In this document: positions 61,356 through 64,000 of the stretch, in pieces
How positions within the stretch are numbered: the stretch's first letter is position 1
How the letters are laid out: the number at the start of each line of letters is the position of its first letter
Assembly: GCF_004331435.1 (NCBI RefSeq)
Contig: NZ_SJKA01000012.1
Location: forward strand, 124,001 to 188,000
Length of the DNA: 64,000 bases
Direction of reading: 5' to 3'
Source of the DNA: Kribbella sindirgiensis
GTDB taxonomy: Bacteria > Actinomycetota > Actinomycetes > Propionibacteriales > Kribbellaceae
Notes under the pieces: model-generated
Databases searched by the model: none
Told to the model about the DNA's origin: nothing
What the model saw: only the letters and a program-made list of their open reading frames with translations
Program-made: the position numbers and the translations under genes

Positions 61356-62396
61356 GTGAAGCTTTGGCGTGTGATCGCGGGTGTGCTGGCTGCCGGGTTC
61401 GTCGCGGCTGGGGTGACGCCCGCGTGGGCGTGTGCGTGTGGCGGCTACCTGCCGGACGGGCAGTCGAAAGCGCGGGTGTACGGCGAGAACGCGCTGGTCC
61501 AGTACGCCGGGGGCACCGAGCAGATCACGCTCTCGATGTCGGTCCGCGGCGCGTCGAAGAAGGCGGCCTGGATCATGCCGGTGCCGTCGGCCGCGAAGGT
61601 CGACCTCGGCGACGACGACTACCTGTTCTACCGGCTGAACCAGCTGACGGCGCCGAAGCGCGTGGTGAAGAAGACGTACTGGCCGTTCCGCGACCTCGGT
61701 ATCGGCCGCGGCCCGGGTGACGCGGCCGGTGCCCCGGCGCCGGGAGCCGGGGTGAGCGTCAAGGAGCAGATGACGCTGGGCCCGTTCGCGATCACGCGGC
61801 TCGGCGGGTCCAGCGGTACGGCGGTCACGGACTGGCTGCGCACGAACGGGTACGTCGTCCCGTCGACGCTGGCCGCGAACCTCACGCCGTACCTGGCCGA
61901 GAAGTGGGAGATCGTCGCGGTCAAACTCGCCCCGAAGCAGGCCGGCGAGAACCTGTCCGGCGCGACCCCGCCGCTGCGGCTGACGTTCGCGTCGGACCGG
62001 ATCGTGTACCCGATGCGGCTCAGCAAGGGCGCGACCACGACCCAGACCGTCACGGTGTACGTCGCGGCGGAGCACCGGGTCGATGCGACGAGGACACCGG
62101 ATGCCGACGTGACGCCGGAGCTGCTGTTCGCCGGCCGGGTCGACACCGACATGCTGCCGAAGCCGACCGACTTCCTGACCGCGTACACCGCGACGTACCG
62201 CGAGCCGGGCAAGATCACCGACGACTTCACATTCGCGCAGGCGGCGAACGACGACGAGTACCAGCGGATCACGTATGTCACCGAGAACGACGGGTTCTGG
62301 AGTACGGTCGCGGTGCTCCTCGTACTGGTCCTGCTCCTGGGCGGCGGCGTGTTCGTCCTCGTGCGCCGGCGGGCGGCCGCGGGCGCGCGCAAGTAG
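61356..62396 (+). CDS. DUF2330 exported membrane protein
   Basis: 346 residues, GTG start. A signal peptide (residues 1-25, ending PAWA) leads into a cysteine pair (CACGGYLPDG), then the DUF2330 beta-rich region (ENALVQYAGGTEQITLSM, AAWIMPVPSAAKVDLGDDDY, LRLTFASDRIVYPMRLSKGA), and a C-terminal membrane segment (about 315-335) with a basic tail. Function unknown. TAGTGT lies seven bases before the GTG, so leaderless translation is possible. Confidence 0.88.
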   Translation: MKLWRVIAGVLAAGFVAAGVTPAWACACGGYLPDGQSKARVYGENALVQYAGGTEQITLSMSVRGASKKAAWIMPVPSAAKVDLGDDDYLFYRLNQLTAPKRVVKKTYWPFRDLGIGRGPGDAAGAPAPGAGVSVKEQMTLGPFAITRLGGSSGTAVTDWLRTNGYVVPSTLAANLTPYLAEKWEIVAVKLAPKQAGENLSGATPPLRLTFASDRIVYPMRLSKGATTTQTVTVYVAAEHRVDATRTPDADVTPELLFAGRVDTDMLPKPTDFLTAYTATYREPGKITDDFTFAQAANDDEYQRITYVTENDGFWSTVAVLLVLVLLLGGGVFVLVRRRAAAGARK

Positions 62397-62415
62397 TCGT
62401 CTAGGGTCGTGGATC

Positions 62416-63123
62416 GTGCCGGCTGACAACGCGTTGCTCGCTGTGGGAATCGGCGTGCTCGCGTGCGGCGCGGTGGCGTCGGTGCTCGGTCCGTGGCTGA
62501 TGCGCACGATCCCCGAGCCGGAGCTCGAGGAGGGCGAGACCAAGGTCCCGTACGCGTCGCTGGCCGGCCGCAGAGCGGCGTACTGGTGCGGCGGACTGGC
62601 GGCACTGGCGGGGGGCATCCTCGGCTGGGTGCTCGGCCTGGACGCTGTGCTGCCTGCGTGGCTTGTGCTCGTGGTGGCCGGCTCGGTGCTCGGGTACATC
62701 GACGCGCGTACTCGGTTCCTGCCGTCGGTGATCATCTGGCCGACGTACTTCGTGGTCGGGGCCGGGCTGGTGGCCGCGGCGCTGGCGACGGGGGAGTGGG
62801 GCTCGTTGCGCCGGGCGGCGATCGCCGGGGCGATCGGTTTCGCGGTGTTCTACGTGCTGTGGTTCGCGTTCCCGCGCGGTGTCGGGTTCGGTGACGTGCG
62901 GTTGTCGGGCCTGCTCGGGATCGCGCTCGGCTGGCTCGGCTGGGGTGAGTTCGTGTCCGGGTTGTACGGCGGTTTCTTCCTCGGCGCGATCGTCGGGATC
63001 GTGCTGATCGCGGCCCGGATCATGACCCGCAAACAGATGGTTCCGTTCGGGCCGTTCATGCTCGTCGGGGCGTTGGCCGGCGTACTGCTCGGCGTTCCGT
63101 TGGAGCGGTTGTACGCCGGATAG
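62416..63123 (+). CDS. A24-family prepilin peptidase-like protein
   Basis: 235 residues, multi-pass membrane protein. The two catalytic aspartates of A24 peptidases are in GYIDARTRFLP and GFGDVRL. The zinc-binding methylase domain of full PilD is missing, so it is the short form. No pilin or type II secretion genes are in the window. GTG at 62416 is 8 bases after TAGGGT. The family usually follows aroE in actinobacteria, though here two genes intervene. Confidence 0.85.
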   Translation: MPADNALLAVGIGVLACGAVASVLGPWLMRTIPEPELEEGETKVPYASLAGRRAAYWCGGLAALAGGILGWVLGLDAVLPAWLVLVVAGSVLGYIDARTRFLPSVIIWPTYFVVGAGLVAAALATGEWGSLRRAAIAGAIGFAVFYVLWFAFPRGVGFGDVRLSGLLGIALGWLGWGEFVSGLYGGFFLGAIVGIVLIAARIMTRKQMVPFGPFMLVGALAGVLLGVPLERLYAG

Positions 63124-63211
63124 CTGAGTCCTGCACTCCACCAGATGGTTGATGTGCGGACACTGCCCGCCTTCCTAGGGTCGAAGCATTCGAACTCGGG
63201 AGGGAATCTCA

Positions 63212-64000
63212 ATGCCAGTCAGTCGTCGTGGTCTCCTGGCCGGAACAGCCGTCGCGGGTGCGGCACTCGCCATCCCTGGTACGGCGTCCGCGGCACCGGC
63301 CGCTGTCGCCGGTGACACGATCCGTGCGGACGACGCGCGCTACCAGGACCTGGTGCTGCGTGGACAGAACCGCCGGTTCGTCGCGAAACCCGACTACATC
63401 CGGGTGATCCGGTCGGCCGAGGACGCCGTCGCGGCCGTGCAGGACGCGGTCCGCGGCGGGAAGCGGATCGCGGTGCGCGGCGGCGGGCACTGCTTCGAGG
63501 ACTTCGTGGACAGCAGCGACACCGAGGTGCTGCTGGACATGTCGACGTACGACGAGATCACCTGGGACCCGCGGTACCGGGCCTTCTCGATAGGCGCCGG
63601 GGCGATCCTCGAAACCGTCTACAAGGAACTGTTCATCGGGTGGGGCCTCACGGTGCCCGGCGGGGGATGCCTCGGCGTCGGCGTCGGCGGCCACTTCAGC
63701 GGCGGCGGGTACGGGCCGCTGTCCCGCAAGTACGGCTCGGTCGTCGATCACCTGTACGGCGTGGAGGTCGTGGTCGTCGACGCCCGCGGACGGGCGCGGT
63801 CGGTGGTGGCCACGCGCGACAACGAGTACCGCGACCTGTGGTGGGCGCACACCGGCGGTGGCGGCGGGAACTTCGGCGTCGTCACGCGGTACCTGATGCG
63901 CTCCAACGGTTCCGCCGGCCGGACGCCGGCCGAGTCGTTGCCGAAGGCACCGGCCGCGTTGCGGTCCAGCATCCTGCTGTACGACTGGAAGACGACGACG
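63212..64000 (+). CDS. Tat-exported FAD-linked (BBE-type) oxidase, 3' end outside window
   Basis: The first 263 residues are visible; the gene runs past the right edge. A Tat signal (MPVSRRGLLAGTAVAGAAL) is followed by the FAD-binding PCMH domain, with His93 in VRGGGHCFEDF and Cys153 in GGGCLGVGVGGHFSGGGYG, the two sites of bicovalent flavin attachment. YGPLSRKYGSVVDHLYG and HTGGGGGNFGVVTRYL follow. It is a second BBE-type oxidase but not a close copy of the one at 59.8 kb. GGGAGGG lies upstream of the ATG. Confidence 0.88.
   Translation, partial: MPVSRRGLLAGTAVAGAALAIPGTASAAPAAVAGDTIRADDARYQDLVLRGQNRRFVAKPDYIRVIRSAEDAVAAVQDAVRGGKRIAVRGGGHCFEDFVDSSDTEVLLDMSTYDEITWDPRYRAFSIGAGAILETVYKELFIGWGLTVPGGGCLGVGVGGHFSGGGYGPLSRKYGSVVDHLYGVEVVVVDARGRARSVVATRDNEYRDLWWAHTGGGGGNFGVVTRYLMRSNGSAGRTPAESLPKAPAALRSSILLYDWKTTT

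Overview
The window is very GC-rich, has the GTG/TTG start usage and strong GC3 bias of actinobacterial DNA, and carries a gene backbone typical of that phylum: ruvC-ruvA-ruvB-yajC-secD-secF-apt-rel, DUF349 gene, MBL hydrolase, hisS-aspS, secA2, rarA, DUF948/DUF6167-alaS-ruvX-mltG-aroE. The combination of this backbone with a rhamnogalacturonan-use operon, a GxGYxYP protein and several Tat-exported oxidases suggests a soil Propionibacteriales organism, most like Kribbella or another Nocardioidaceae/Kribbellaceae member. That placement is inference from gene content. No rRNA, tRNA, CRISPR array, intact insertion sequence or prophage was seen.

Layout. 1-9.8 kb: a minus-strand pectin (rhamnogalacturonan I) utilisation locus: a LacI-type repressor, a YesU-like DUF1961 protein, then a promoter with a palindromic operator lying in its spacer, then a YesL-like membrane protein, a sugar-binding lipoprotein, two permeases and two PL26-type exo-lyases (one cytosolic, one Tat-exported and cut by the window edge). 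10-13 kb: small metabolic enzymes and an Eis-type acetyltransferase, two of them apparently read from leaderless mRNAs. 13.1-22.2 kb: recombination (ruvCAB, with a LexA-type SOS box in front of ruvC), Sec membrane components (yajC, secD, secF), apt and bifunctional rel. 22.2-29.7 kb: accessory stretch with secreted proteins, a C70 papain-like protease plus a membrane partner, a GrpB-family gene, a candidate membrane-active protein, a DUF559 nuclease-like gene and a decayed fragment of a second copy of it, plus highly structured intergenic DNA at 23.6-24.1 kb. 29.7-36 kb: DUF349 protein, MBL hydrolase, hisS, aspS and a secreted GH19-like lysozyme. 36-43.9 kb: an unusual arginase-fold protein, regulators (AraC, GntR/YtrA), VOC protein, methyltransferase, a GxGYxYP glycoside-hydrolase-like protein under a palindromic operator, and a GNAT enzyme. 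43.9-51.3 kb: secA2 with an acidic insertion, a VC0807-like membrane protein, a tandem pair of unknown paralogs, rarA. 51.3-64 kb: Excalibur protein, multicopper oxidase, the alaS operon through aroE, two FAD oxidases with bicovalent-flavin signatures, a DUF2330 protein and a lone A24 prepilin peptidase.

How the parts work together: the first block imports and depolymerises rhamnogalacturonan oligosaccharides under its own repressor; ruvCAB resolves Holliday junctions under SOS control; yajC-secDF drives late steps of Sec export, and secA2 further along supplies a second export motor; hisS, aspS and alaS charge tRNAs; rel sets (p)ppGpp levels. The least understood material is the accessory stretch at 22-30 kb, the paralog pair at 47.6-49.5 kb, and a family of imperfect intergenic palindromes with copies near 9.9, 24.0 and 37.2 kb.
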